64,000 nucleotides of DNA from Sordaria brevicollis (lineage: Eukaryota; Ascomycota; Sordariomycetes; Sordariales; Sordariaceae), in assembly GCA_033439795.1 (NCBI GenBank), contig JAUTDP010000007.1:1550001-1614000 (forward strand). The letters run 5' to 3'. Positions 1 to 14,681 of the stretch are shown one piece after another; the first letter of the stretch is position 1, and each line of letters starts with the position of its first letter. Both the position numbers and the translations under genes were made by a program. The notes under the pieces are model-generated. The model did no database searches, was not told where the DNA came from, and saw only the letters and a list, made by a program, of their open reading frames with translations.

Positions 1-3000
1 CAGCGGATTAATTAGAATTATAGTTCTATATCTTTTAAATTAACGATAACGGTACTATAATAATAGGCTCGCCCTTAAAATAAGAATTTTATTCCCTAGC
101 TAAATTTATAACGCCAATATAGTATAGGGTCTATCTCCGATTCCCTATAGGATAAAACCGTAGGCGTTAAACGCCCCGGATAAAAACCCCGGCTATAATT
201 CCCGGCGTAGATCTATCCGCGCCACTTCTTCGGCGTTTTACGATCGCAATATATATTTACCGTTAATGCAATTAATGTCCGTCTTATTTTTTCTATTTAT
301 TATTATATTAAAATATTAAACCGTTTTATTTTTTTAATTCGCCGTCCTATCCCCTATTTATTACCGCCTTCCGCCTTTTATTCCCCTATTTATTTACCCT
401 TCTTACTACTATTAAATTTTTTAACCGTTAAACCTTCTTTTATTCCTTTTATCCTTTTTTTCCTTTTATAACGGCTATATTTCTACTACGGTTTATATTA
501 ACGTAAAAATTTCCCTCCTTTAAATATAAAAACCCCTTATCCTTCGGGCTTTTTTAAATTTTTCTTTCCTTTAATAATAATAATAATCGATTTAATATAA
601 TTATTCTTTATTAAAAACGCGTTAAAACGTTCTATAAAATAATAAAAATTTCCGATAAAAATAAAAGCGAATATTTATTTCCCTTTCGCCTTCCTTTATT
701 AATCCCTATATTTAATATAATTATTACCGATATTAAAATTAATTTCGAACGTATTACTAATTTCCTTATTAATAATAAATACTTTTATATACCGGAGAAA
801 AAATAAATCTTCTTTCCGTTATATTTTATCCTTACGTTAATTTCTTCGAAGCCGTATCCGTACTCCCCTATATTTCGTTTATACCTTTTAATTAACCGAA
901 ACCCTTTTTACCTTTACGGCTATCCCGGGTAATAATATTTATATAAAGGCTATTATTAAATCGATTTACTATATCCTTAATTACCCGAATAAATTATTAT
1001 CCTTTATATTATTAATATCTCCTATTTTAATTCGTTTTTAAATAAATTGAATTAGGCTATTTAATATATTTTGGCGGTTTCGTATTATATAATCGATACG
1101 CCTCGCAGCTTTTGCAATCTTCGTAATACCTTTTAGAAGAAGGTCGTTGCCCGAAATCCGGTTAGTAGCGAATTCCGCGACTATTTTATCCGCTTCCGCA
1201 TCGTTTCTAAGGAGTTCACCGGCGCGAATAGGTTCGCCCTTATACTATTTAATACTCTATAAATATAATCCTTATTATTTATTTCTATATTTCTTTAAAT
1301 TAAGCGTAACGTTCGGGATTTTAAAAATAGGCTAAAAAGTTTATAAGAAAGATGGATTTTTTATAAAATTCGGTAATGAAATTATTTGCGGACTTTTCGT
1401 TAAAGACCTCTAAATCGCAAAAATAGTATATATTAACGTTAATTTCGGAATCCGCTTCCGCCTCTACGTAGTTTAGGACCTAAGCCCTATTAACGAATAT
1501 ATTCTAATCGAAAAGTATTTTATTACAGACGAATAAATATTCGTTTCCTTCGTAGGGAATATCCTTTAATTTATAGCTAAAAGTATTAGGGCGAATTTAA
1601 AGGGAGCTTAATTAATATTTAATTATAAAGTTAAATTATAATAAAAATTAAAATTATTATATATACTAAGGAGAAAACTATTTATTAACGGTAAATATTT
1701 TTAAAGTTTTATAATTTATTGATACTTTAAAGGGTTATTAAATACTTTTAAATTTTAACCTCCATTCTTTTAATATTTTAATAATAGCGAATAATTTTTT
1801 ATTATAAATATTATAATTACTTTTTAACCGCTATATAGTATTAATTAAAATAAGCGATTAGGCGTAAAACGCTTTTATCGTTATATTATAATAGGGTGCC
1901 GCTATAAACTTAATTAGAAGTATTTATTTCGATATTTATTTATTTGGATTAATTATAAATATATAATATTAGGCTTATTATAAAAGCTTTCTTAAAAACG
2001 TCGAACGACTTTTAATACTATTCGGTCTATTACTAAATAATTTTATCAATATCCTTCTTTATTAATTCGTATAAGGGGCCTATTATAATAGGAAAATATT
2101 TAATAAATTATTAATAGAAGTTTATAAAACCGAGGAACCGTTAGAAGGAGCGTCTAGAATTTGGAACCTCCTAAGAAGTAATAGCGGCTACTTTTTTAAA
2201 GTCTATTTCGAAATTACTTAATATAATAATTAAACCTAAATATTTTATACGGGTAATATAAAATTCGTATTTATTAACGTTAAATTAGAGGCCGGCTTTA
2301 ATTATTTAGTCTAAAACTTTTATAATATAACGAATATAATCCTCTTCGTTATTAAAATATATTAAAATATCATTTAAATAAATAATAACGTGAATATTTA
2401 AAATATTATAAAATATATCGTTAATATAATTTTAAAACGTCCTTAATACGCCCTATAAACCGAACGGATAAATTATTAATTTAAAGAGGCCGAAGCGGGT
2501 AATAAACGTTATCAATTATTTATATCCCTCCTTAACTTAAATATAATTAAACGTAATAATAATATTAAATTTAATAAAAATCTTTACTTTATAAATAATA
2601 TCGAATATTTCCTTAATTAATAGTAATAAATAGCGGGATTTTATAATAACGTTATTAATACCGCGGTAATTAATATAAATATAAATTCCGCCGCCCGGTT
2701 TTCTAATAAAGAGGATAGGGGCCGTAACGGCGGATTAGGAGGGCTGAATAAACTTCTTCTAAAAATTAATATTAATTTATTTTTTAATTACGGCCGTTTT
2801 AATAAGTGTAATATACCGGGGTTTTATATTAGGCGGCTACTATCCTAATAGAAATTCGATTTTATAATTATAAATTTAATACGAAGAGACTTTTTTGATT
2901 AAGCGGGGGAAGAAAATTTTAATATTTTTATAATATTTAACTGATACTTTAGCCTTAACTTTATCGTCGGACTTAATCGGTTTATCGCTTTTTTCTAAGA

Positions 3001-6000
3001 AGATTTTCGTATCTTTTTTAATAATTTTAATAACGTAAATTTAATAGAAGACCTCTTTATATATAAGAATATCCCGGCTAAAATTCCTTATTAAATTTAA
3101 TATTTTTATTAAAGCGGCGGCTTCCTTCTTTTTATTAAAATCGGTATTACTAACTATTATATTAACGAATAAAAAATAAATAATAGTAAAAAGTATTTAT
3201 ATTATTCCCCTTTATTATTTATAATATTATTTATTATATCTTCTATTAACTCTTTAACGTTTATTAATTCCAAAATTGTAAATAAATATTCTAATATAAT
3301 GTAATTAGTAATTAAAGGTTAAGAATTTTATATTTTGTAAATATAATTAAACGTAATAGCGTTAAATTCTTTAATATTACTTACGTTGAATGCGTCGTCG
3401 ATATATATAAAACGTTGTAATTATATTAGGTGTACCGTTCTAGCGGAAATACAGTAGTTATTTAAACGGATATATGGTTCGTAAATCGTAGGGGTTTTAA
3501 TTTTAACGAGAAGGGCGGTTATATTAAAAATACCCTATACTTTAATTCCAACCCGATTAATAATTAAAATTTTTATAAAATTATTAATACGGCGTAGGGG
3601 GTTAACGGGTTATTTAATCGTAAGTTATTCGACCTTAGGGATTAGGGAGGGAATTAGAGTAAATTTATTTTCGGGGGTCGGGAAGGAGGGTAATAATTTA
3701 AAGAATAATATTATTTGTGGGGTTATTTAGGAAGCGGGCTCTAATCGTAAAATTATTTTAAAGGATTTAAGGGGCGGAGGCGGTAGTGGGGTCGGGGTAT
3801 TTAATTATAATAGTAGGCGAATAATTATTACTATAATACGATTAATAAAATTTTTAAATATAATAATTAATTTATTAAAAAAATTTAAAAGGAGATAGCG
3901 GCTATAGTATTAAATAAAATGGATAATATAATTATCGTAATTAATTTTAAATTAATAGTATTATATTTATAGGAAATTAAGAATAATAGAATAATTTTTA
4001 AAAATATTATAAATAAAGAAGGTAATAATTTCTATATAAAGGCCGATGCGAAATCGGGCGCGGATTCCCTTAAAAATAATACTTTTAATAATATTGTTAA
4101 TAAAGATTAATTTCTTTAATTGTAAAAATTTAAAACGCGGAAGGTTATTCTTCTTTATAAACGAAGAATTTAAAAAGGCGTAAACGGAATAACCGCTATT
4201 TATTAAAATAATATAATAATCTTTATACAATCTGGTATATATATAAAATAATAAGAATATTAAATTTAAGGATATAAAATTATTTAAAAATTAAATTTAT
4301 ATTTCCTCTAAATCCTTTAACCTGTAATCTAAAATTTAATTCTTTAATAATATTAATTTAAACTTTTATACGCAATTATATATAAAGGCTAAATATTTCC
4401 CTAATTGTTATAATATTCGCTATTAGCGGCCTATTCGGCAGGCTAGGCGGGAACTAGGTTAATAGGAACGGGGGGGTTAATAGCGGGAGCGTTAGCGCAT
4501 GAACGTTAACGATATTATTATTATTACTATTATTATTTTTACTGTAATTGCGGTTACCGTTATAACGGTTATTCCTATTAATAAAGCTTTAAGGGCTATA
4601 ATTAATAGAACGAAAATAATCCTTAATTAAATAACTAAATGAATTGCAACGGCGATAAAGGCCGTTATATATACGCTAATTTAATATATTAAAATAAATA
4701 ATACCGGTAAGGCTAATAATATCGAGGTCTATTTTATTACCGCCCTAATTAATAATATGGTTATTAAGGTTAAAAATGAAATTAAAGCTGTTAACGGCGG
4801 AATTAAAATTATTATTAGAATTAATATTAATATTATTATTATTAGGGGCGCTATTAAGGATATTACGGGCTATATAAACGTAGTGATTAATATCGTCCTA
4901 AGCGTAGGTAATTTTATAATATATTTTTAACTATTTATTTTAAACGTTATTAATAAAGGGTTTATAATAGGTATTAACGTTATAAATACGTTTAGAAACT
5001 TTATTCCTTAAATATTCGACCTTTTAAATTTTAATTAGGCTATAAACGGTTATTAAAAATGTTAATTCTATTTCGAAATTAGTAAATTTTTATTAAATTA
5101 ATAATATTTAATTAAGTAACGCTAAGCGTCCTACTTAATATTAATAATTTTAAAACGTTTAATTAAATATTATATAAATTCGGCGCCCGTTTTCTACTTC
5201 TAAATATCTTTATTATTTTCGGTTATAATAATTTCGATAAAATCGTTAATATGAAATTTAAAATTAAAATCGAATAGCATAATTATATGTAAAATCTTTT
5301 AACGTTCGTTTTAAAATAATATTGGGTTGTAAATTTACTAAATTAAATAGTTATACGTTAGGAGCGGAAAATACGAATATATTTAGCGGGGTCCTTTTTT
5401 AAACCGGTAAAAACGGGGGGGTTAGCGACCGTTTATTAATAAATATTATTAATACTTAGAATAGTAGGGTTAAGGTTACCGGGGTTAACAAATATAATAG
5501 CGGTTTAAGTATTAAATTTATTATATTAAATTTAGAGGTCGGAATATTCCTTTTAAAGAGCGGCGTATAACGTTTAGAAATTTCTAAAATCGATAAAAAT
5601 TATATTAAATTAATTAATAAAATTATTATTTTAATTGTAGATAAATATATAATTATCGCGAAGGTATTAATAGGTATAACCGAATAATTAAGCGATAAAT
5701 TCGAAGGCGGCTTCTTTATTAATTAAGGAAGCGTAATTAAAATAATCGTAAAGGATAAAATTGGGCTCTTCGTCGTTACCGAGGTTTACGAGGATTTTTT
5801 TAATATTTTCGTCGGAAGTAAATTCGTAGAAGGCGGCGTAAATAACGTTAATATTAAGAATTAAACTACTATTACTATTAATAATATTATATAAGGCCTT
5901 TAAAATAGTGGCGTTATTAGGATTGGTAAGGTTAGTATTAAAAGCCGGAGTGTTAAAGAGAATATTCGACGTATTATTAGGGGAGAAGATTATAGGGTTA

Positions 6001-6537
6001 TTATCATTATTATAAAATATAAAGAGTAATATAATTAAAATTGCTTAATCGTCGTAGGCTTTTTTATTTATTAAATATAAAAACCTTCCCTTATTCAATT
6101 AAATAACGAGATTTAATAATAAAGGAAATATATTAATTCGACGGCTCGTATACGGCGAGCGGGAAATAGGTAACTTATTTTGAATAAAATAAAATTATAT
6201 ATAAACGCGTTATTTTAAAGGTGTAATTAACTATTATAAGGATAATTAATATAAAGGTAAATAATAAATATAAATATATATAATTATATAAAAGAAGAAA
6301 GAGGAAAGGTAGAAAGTATATATAGGAGGCCCGCCCTTTATAGGGCGCGACGGGAACGCGCTAATTACGCGCGGTTAAATGATTCTAACCGTATAGGCGG
6401 TGAGTAGTAACGTAATATCCCGTATTGGCGGGATTATCCCGAATATAATAGTACGTTTTGGGAAGCGACTACTATACGAGTACAAGTACGTAATGGTAAT
6501 ATACTAATTACGTGCAGTTACGGCCAAGCCTATAACA
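1..6537 (-). mobile_element. RIP-degraded Ty3/gypsy retrotransposon, left end outside window
   Basis: AT-rich DNA with stops in every frame. Reading the minus strand at about 2,250-2,520 gives a recognisable Ty3/gypsy reverse transcriptase: TRFGLF, then PFGL, then YINDI, then the catalytic block as YLNDILIY at about 2,361-2,386, then an AGL and K-EF run. The catalytic YxDD has become YLND, a G-to-A change expected from RIP. Pol runs leftwards, so integrase and the 3' LTR should lie at or beyond base 1. The right end is placed at 6,537 because the minus strand from there reads TGTTATAGGCTTGGCC, a typical fungal LTR start. No second LTR copy is visible in the window, so that boundary is inferred. 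The element cannot code for protein. Confidence 0.75.
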
Positions 6538-7382
<845 letters not shown>

Positions 7383-7413
7383 AAAGAGTAGAAATAAAAA
7401 ATTGGTTTAAAGG

Positions 7414-7418
7414 TAAAT
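7414..7418. repeat. Target-site duplication TAAAT, left copy (outer element)
   Basis: TAAAT directly precedes the outer LTR start TGTTACGG. The identical TAAAT directly follows the other LTR at 23,083-23,087. A perfect 5-base duplication flanking matching LTR ends marks one integration event. Confidence 0.9.
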
Positions 7419-7647
7419 TGTTACGGTAGGCTAGGTTTGCTCAAAACCCCAAATATCCTTAATAAAAATCAATAATATTAAAATAAGAAAGCGAAATGTA
7501 GAAGAAAGGAAACGGGCCGCAAGCCGCATCGCGAAGGATCTTTTTAAGGACCGCGACGCGTAAGATCTACTCCGTACAATCAAGGTAGATACTTACCGTT
7601 TCCGGCCCGCCAGCCTACGATACCGGCTAGTAAATTTATACGCGACC
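7419..7647 (-). repeat. Outer element LTR at left, first part (split by nested insertion)
   Basis: These 229 bases align end to end with the first part of the intact LTR at 22,757. Every difference I compared by eye is a transition (C/T or G/A). The alignment stops exactly where the nested element begins. Confidence 0.9.
7643..7647. repeat. Target-site duplication of nested element, left copy
   Basis: CGACC here and CGACT at 14,580-14,584 flank the nested element. They differ by one transition. The uninterrupted outer LTR reads CGCGACTATAG at this point, so the target was CGACT. Confidence 0.8.
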
Positions 7648-7949
7648 TGTGACGGCACGGCTCACCCGCTAGTCACCTAATTAGTTACATAACGATTAAG
7701 GTCGTTGGGTTACTCAGGGAATTAAGCGAACTACGGATTTATTATCGTAAATTACTTATTTATACTAGCGAATATCGCACTACCATTCACCTATACAACG
7801 CATTTACTATATAGAACGCAAAGCCTATATTTTTCCGCCTACGCTTCTATTCTTATACGATTAATTTTCCTTTTTTCTTTATCTTACAATTTTCTATTAA
7901 TTAAAAATTATTATTATTTTATTACAAACCCTTCCTTTTTGCCGTAATA
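7648..7949 (+). repeat. Nested element 5' LTR (302 bases)
   Basis: Begins TGTGACGGCACGG and ends GCCGTAATA. It pairs with 14,278-14,579 over its whole length with transition differences only. In this copy the last bases carry G-to-A changes, while the 3' copy keeps CCGTGACA. Confidence 0.92.
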
Positions 7950-10900
7950 ATCGTAAAATTAAATTAATATTTATTGGGGACGATATAAAATATCCTACTT
8001 TAAAATAAAAGAAATTATAATTAATTATACGTAATACGATAATCTCTTATACCCTATTAAAATAATTATACGATTATAACCTATATAAAATAATTAAAAT
8101 ACCGAACGAACGATAATACGTAATTAGGAGGAAGTAATTAAATTAAAGGCGTAAACCGCTAATAAAATCGATTTCGAATTAATTAAATTAAATTAAAAAA
8201 AGATTCTTATTGCGAAAACCCGTTTAAATTGTAAATTTATTGATAACCGTCGCGTTTTTACGGCCTAAGAGGTTTAAAATACCGCTAAAAAAATTAATAA
8301 CCCTAATATTATTTTTTTCGAATATTATAACGCTTATATAATTTTTAAAATTAAAGTCTAATATTTTCTTAATATAAAGGAGTATATTAAAAAGGATTTA
8401 GAGAATAAAATTAAAAATATTATTACCCGCTACATTTTTAATAAGAAAGGACTTTATTTTCCGTTCGACCCCTTATTTTAATACGAAGATCCGTAGCCCG
8501 AAGGATATAAAGATTTAATAAAAATTAAAAATTTTATCGCCGAAATTAAAAAAAATCCTAACGCTATATTTAAAGAAATAAAGGCCCGCATTATTATTAT
8601 ATTCGCTTATAAAAAATAATTTAAAGAATTTTATATTATCGTTTATTATTTTAATAAGACTATAATAAATTTAAATAATTAAATTTAATATTTTAAAGGT
8701 ATATATTATAAACCCGAAAAGTAAAAGAAGAAAGTGCGTTTTTAAATTATTATCGAAAACGACGATGAAAGTATTTAATACTATTTTAAAAATATTAACG
8801 TAATTATTTATAAAGCTAATCGAATTAAATATTACGCTTTTATTATTTAAGGTATTATTCCCGATTTCGATATTTCTAATTTTAAATGCAATTATAATAA
8901 TAATAATTATTAATAAAGTAAGAAACCTACTAATTCCGATAAGGAAATAATAAAAAATTTAATAATTATTATTATAGTTAAGGATAAAGAGATTTAAACT
9001 CTAAATTAAATAATCGCTAATATTATTCGCAATTCGACGTATTATAACGCGACCCCGGGAAGCGTTTCTATTCTTACTATTAACGGAAAGTTTTTTAAAA
9101 TTTTAAACCCCCCTATCTTTTATACCAATAAAAATAAAAATATTATTACCTTTAAAATTTAATACCGTACTATATTTAATAAAATAAAAATTAATTTTAA
9201 TTATTTTATTAATAACGAAATTAAATAAACCTATATCGAAAACCGTTTAACCGGTTATATTACTAAGGATTTTCAACTTTATTTATATAATATTTACCCG
9301 AATTAAATTTATTCTTCTAAAGTTTTAATAACCTATTTAAAATATTAATATAATAATTCTAATGTAATTTGTTAAGCGATCGAAGAATTTAAAAAACTCT
9401 GTATATATTAAAATAATTTTTATATTTTTAAAAATAAATTTATTCGTTTCGCTAACGAATATTAAATTCCCTAATCTAATTAAAAAAAAGCCTTTTACCA
9501 TCGTTTATTTATAAACCTCTAAATTAATATAACCCTATACGCTATTTTAAATACGGTCGATTTCGATAAATACGTAAAAATTATTAAATAAATTACTTAT
9601 ATATAAAAAATAATTAAACGGACTATTATTATTTTATCTTCCAATTTAAATAATTATAATCGCGGAAATAATAATAAAAATAATAATAATAATATTAGCG
9701 GAAGAAAAGGCTCTTCTTCGATTAGAAGTAATTCTAATATTAATAATAATAGCCGAAACCTAATTAAAAAAGAAATCGATAATATATTTTGTAAAAGAAT
9801 ATATTTCATTTATAAAGAATAAAAATATTACGCTAAAGATTATCCTAAAAAGTTTAATTCGAACGGTCGCCTTATAACCGCGACCGACTATTGTACCCGC
9901 TTTCAATTTATATACGCCTATTATAGAATTAAAGATAAAAAGAAGGATAAAAATAAAGAAAAAAAGAAATTAAAAAATTAAACGCTTTAAATAAAATAAA
10001 TTCCTATTTAAAGAAATTTATATAATAAAAATAAGGAAAAGTATTTAACGGCGTAAGGAAGGATTTCCTATATAATTATTTAAAAGGAAACCCCTTTATT
10101 ATATCCGCCTTTATAAATAATAATAAAATTACTATTATTATTAAAGAAATTATTATAGATTTAAAAGTAGTTATATATATTTTAATTAATTAGAAGACTA
10201 TAAATCGTTTATAACGCCTCTTAAAATTCGAAGTAAAGAACAACTTCGACTTTATTAATATAAAAAGACCTTTTATAAAGGAAAATAATAGAAAAATCAC
10301 TACCGTATTTAAAGCGAACGTTATAATATAAAACCGTATTACCCGTAATAAATAATTAATTATTACCGATATTTACTATAATATAATAATTGGCCGTATT
10401 TAATTCGAATATTATAACGTAATAATCGACTATTTACGTAAAAGGTTATTATTTAATAATAATTAATTAATAAATTTTAATTAAATAAAAAACATCTACG
10501 TCGAAAATTAAAAAAACTAACTAATTAATCCGAAATATCAAAAAAACGTCGTTAAAAGAAAATAATTTATAAAAAGGGAAAATAAAAGAAGGCGCAATAG
10601 GGCTATAATATACTATAGAATTCGCAAATTCGAAAATATTCCCTAAGCCTCTTTATTAAACGAATAAAAAGCGCGCCTAATAATTAATATTCTTTAAAAG
10701 GCTACGACGAATAAAAAAACGACCGACCCTATTAGTAAAGTATAAAAATCTATAGAGTAAATATTATAAAATAAATTCCTTCTATTATTATAGGGATTAA
10801 AGAAAATATTAACGGAAGTATTAAAAGAATAAAAGAGAAACTTTAAAAACGATTTAAAATATTTTAAAGAATAATTCTAAGGAAAAAATTTTAATAATAG

Positions 10901-13900
10901 AGTAAAAAAGGATAATTAAAATTACTTTAAATAGAAAAGAGGTATTACGTAATATAAAAAGCGTATACCGGATATAATAATTATAAAATCGGTAACGCTT
11001 ATATAAATAATAAAGAAAAAATATTTAAAGGTAACGAATTTATACGAAATAAATTATTTTATTAAAGAACAAAGGGATTAGGAATACTTCGACGGATTAA
11101 ACCTAAAAGAATAGGAATAAATTTTTTAACGAATTTTAATTTACTATTATAATTATAAGGATATTTTTAATAAATAACGATTAAATATATTATTAAAGCC
11201 GGGGAATAATAATTACCGTATTCGATTCTAAAAGGGGGCTAACTTAAAGGATTTAAATTATAGTCCGCGCTATAAAATAAACGCGGATAAATTAAAAACG
11301 TACCGATTATATATCGTAGAAAATTTAAATAAAAGCTTTATTAAAAATAATTTAATATTATAAGCTACCCTTATTTTTTTTTATATTTAAAGTTAATAGG
11401 AAGTTTCGTTTCTATATAAATTACCGAAAGTTAAATAGGATTATTAAAAAGGACCGTTATTTATTTCCTTTTATCGAAGAAATTTTAACCTATATCGTTA
11501 AAGTTAAAATTTTTATTAAAATCGATATTTAATAAGCCTTCTACTAGATTTATATATACCTGGATAATAAAAAATTAACGATATTTTATATATAATATAG
11601 AATATATAAATATAAAGTTCTTCCTTTCAAATTAATTAACGGATTATCGACTTTTTAACGATATATTAATAACGTATTAATAAAATATTTAAATAATTTC
11701 TATAACGCTTATATTAATAATATTCTTATTTATTCTAATAATAAAGAAGAATACGAAATCCATATTAAAAAAATCCTAGAGAAATTCCAATAAGCGGGAT
11801 TATAAACGGATTTAGATAAATGCGAATTCTATATTACGAAGATAAAATTTTTAGGATTTATTATCGGCGTAAATAGAATTTTAGTAAATTTAGCAAAAAT
11901 CTAAATAATAAAGGATTAAAAAGAATTATTAACGGTTAAAAAGGTATAATCTTTCTTAAAATTTTATAATTTCTACCGCAAATTTATAAAAGAATATAAA
12001 AAAGTTTCGAAATTATTAATATCGTTAATAAAGAAAAGGGAAGCGTTTAATTAGATTATAGAATATTAAATAATATTCGATACTTTAAAGTAATATTTAA
12101 TTAACGTACTAATATTTACCTACTTCAACTTTAAGAGGGAAATAAAATTGGAAATAAATATATTAAACGGGGTATTAATTAGCGTTTTATTATAAAAGTA
12201 CGAAAATAAGTAATATTCTATTATTTATTTTTCGGAAACGATATAAGGAATAGAATATAATTATCCAATATATAATCAAGAAATATTAACGGTTATAAGA
12301 ATTTTAATATATTAACGCTCAAAATTCATTAGCCTTTAACGAATTAAACCTTTTATAATTATTATAGACTATAAAGTATTAAAATACTTTAATATTAAAT
12401 ACTTATTAAACGCGAAGTAAATAATATAAATATAATTATTATCCTAATATTATTTCTTAATTATTTATCGGCTAAATAAAAATAACGCCGCGGTTAACGC
12501 TTTATTTTAAAAGTTTAAAGATATTAAAAATTAAAAGGAAAAAAAGGAGCTATAACGAATTATACGCTTCTTTAAACCTATGGGGGAAAGGGAGGATATA
12601 ATTCGTATTTATATATTAAATGTAATAAATATCCTTAAAATAACGATCGGTTACGAATTTATTTATTAATTATTAAAAGTTAATAAAACGGATATTTTAT
12701 TAGAAAAATATTAAAAAAAGGCTCGGAAGGGAGAATTAAACTTTATAATATTATAAAAATAATTACTATTATTTCGCGGCCGCTTTATAATCCCGGAAAG
12801 AATATTAAGAATTTAAATAATTCAAAATTATTATAATATATTAATAATAACCTACCCCGGAAAGAATAAAATATAGAAATTAATAATAATTTAATATTAA
12901 TAGCCCGGTTTAATAGGAGACGTAAATCGTTATATAATTAATTATATAATTTACTATACTTTAAAGTACCTTCGAAGTAAAATATTAAGGATATTCTAAA
13001 ATATTAAAATATTTAAAAGGATTTAGAACCGTTTAGTAATAGACTTTAAAAAAATATTTATAAATAAATACGGTTACGATAATTTAATAAATATAATCGA
13101 CCCCCTATTAAAAATTATTTAGTTATTTTTTTGTAAATTAATAATTATAGGTAAAGAAGTTTATAAATTATATTATAAAAAGTTATTCCGCATTTTTAAT
13201 TTATTTAAAGAATTTATTAATAATAAGGGACCGTAATTTAAATTAAACTTTTTATAGGAATTAATTTCTTTAATTGGGATTAAATAATTATTAATTTTAA
13301 CCGGATATTTATAGACTTTAAATTAAGTCGAGAACCTTTACGAATAAATCGATTAGAAATTATAATTATATATTAATTATAATTAAAATAATTAGTCGGA
13401 GATAATCCCGGCCTTAAATTACGTATAAAATAATTTATTATAGGATAATACGGGTTTCTAACCCTATAAAATCTCATTCGGATTTTTAATATTTATTTTT
13501 TCGGATTAAAAGGTAATAACGAATTTAAAAAGTACGTTTTCTATAGAACGTTTAAATTAATAAAATACCCGAAATACCGTTAAGAAAGTTTAAAAATATA
13601 TAAATTACGCTAAAAAATAAATTGAAGTAGTATAATAAAAATAAATCATTTAAATAAATAAGAAACGTTATAAGCCGGACTTTAACGTAAGAAATTAAAT
13701 TTTTATTATTAAAAAAAATTAATCGACTAATTATCCGAATAATAAATTAAATTTTCTATTAATAAAGTAATATTTTTTTATTATAAATAAAAAAAGTAAT
13801 ACTTTCCTAATTTAATTATTTACTTCGTAAAAAATATTTAATTAATTCCCGCCGGATAGATTAAAGAAATTTCCGAATAATTTATTATTAAAATAGGTAT

Positions 13901-14277
13901 TGGAAAACCCGTTAGGGGAAATTATATTTGAAGATAAAGAGTACGAAATAAAGGAAATTATAATTTCGAAAGTAAACCGAAATAAATTATTTTATTAAAT
14001 AAAATAAACCGATTAGGATTTAAATTTAAAATAGTATTTTACGAACGATTTTAAAAACGTAATAATTAAATTAAAAGAATATTATAATAATTATCCGGAA
14101 GTAGCCGGACTTCTTTAAAAATTATAAAATTAAATTATAGTAGTAATATACGAAGAGGAAATACCCGAATATAAGGAAGATAATTTACTAGTACGGATAG
14201 GTAATAAGAGGTTAAAAAGGAGAAAGTAATTACGTTTTAGAAAGATTCGAAGCGAATCTTTTTAAAGGGGGGGGTAA
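7950..14277 (+). pseudogene. Gag-pol remnant of nested chromovirus
   Basis: Stop-riddled coding remains. A zinc-knuckle relic lies at about 9,787-9,846 and ends AKDYP, where Cys appears to have become Tyr (TGC to TAC). Reverse transcriptase is at about 11,440-11,940, with the active block as YINNILIYS at 11,710-11,736. RNase H has a TDHK-like IDYKVLKYF near 12,360. The integrase core is at about 13,200-13,380, with NKGP and TGYL words matching the usual D-GPQF and HPQT-G-E blocks. A chromodomain at about 13,930-14,115 shows KLFY, DFKN and YPEVAG. The loss of both catalytic aspartates to Asn shows the enzyme is dead. Confidence 0.88.
14265..14277 (+). other. Polypurine tract of nested element
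   Basis: AAAGGGGGGGG-TAA lies immediately upstream of the 3' LTR. This is the expected position and composition for the plus-strand primer site of an LTR retrotransposon, and it supports the plus orientation. Confidence 0.75.
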
Positions 14278-14579
14278 TATAACGGTATAGTTTACCCGCT
14301 AATTACCTAATTAATTATATAATAATTAAGGTCGTTAGGTTATTTAAGGAATTGGACGAATTACGGATTTATTATCGCAAATTATTTATTTATATTAGCG
14401 AACGTTGTATTGCTATTCATTTATATAATGTATTTACTATACGGAATGTAAAGCCTATATCTTTCCGCTTACGCTTCCATTCTTGTACGATTAATTTTCC
14501 TTTTTTCTTCATCTTACGATTTTCTATCAATCAAGGATTATTATTATTTTATTATAAGCCCTTCCTTTTTACCGTGACA
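14278..14579 (+). repeat. Nested element 3' LTR (302 bases)
   Basis: Matches 7,648-7,949 along its full length and ends CCGTGACA. It contains the only long open frame of this part (14,352-14,588), which is LTR sequence and not a gene. Confidence 0.92.
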
Positions 14580-14584
14580 CGACT

Positions 14585-14681
14585 ATAGTACCCAATACCT
14601 ATAACCGCGGCGCCGGGTCGGTTACTTAATTAATTTAATTCAATACCTTACTATTTATTTAATTATATATATCCGGTAATA
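14585..14681 (-). repeat. Outer element LTR at left, second part
   Basis: These 97 bases resume the outer LTR directly after the CGACT duplication and end CCGGTAATA. With the 229-base first part they make 326 bases, exactly the length of the intact copy. Confidence 0.9.

Larger units (their letters stand above)
7648..14579 (+). mobile_element. Nested Ty3/gypsy chromovirus, RIP-degraded
   Basis: A 6,932-base LTR element inserted in the outer element's LTR. Both LTRs are 302 bases and run from TGTGACGG to CCGTGACA (RIP-altered in places). Plus-strand pol order is Gag zinc knuckle remnant, reverse transcriptase, RNase H, integrase, chromodomain. A polypurine tract precedes the 3' LTR. The insertion postdates the outer element because it interrupts that element's LTR. 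All observed LTR differences are transitions, so RIP rather than ordinary drift erased it. No functional product is possible. Confidence 0.94.

Noticed and set aside
14352..14588. 78-codon open frame
   Set aside because: Lies inside the 3' LTR of the nested retroelement; the matching 5' LTR does not keep the frame.
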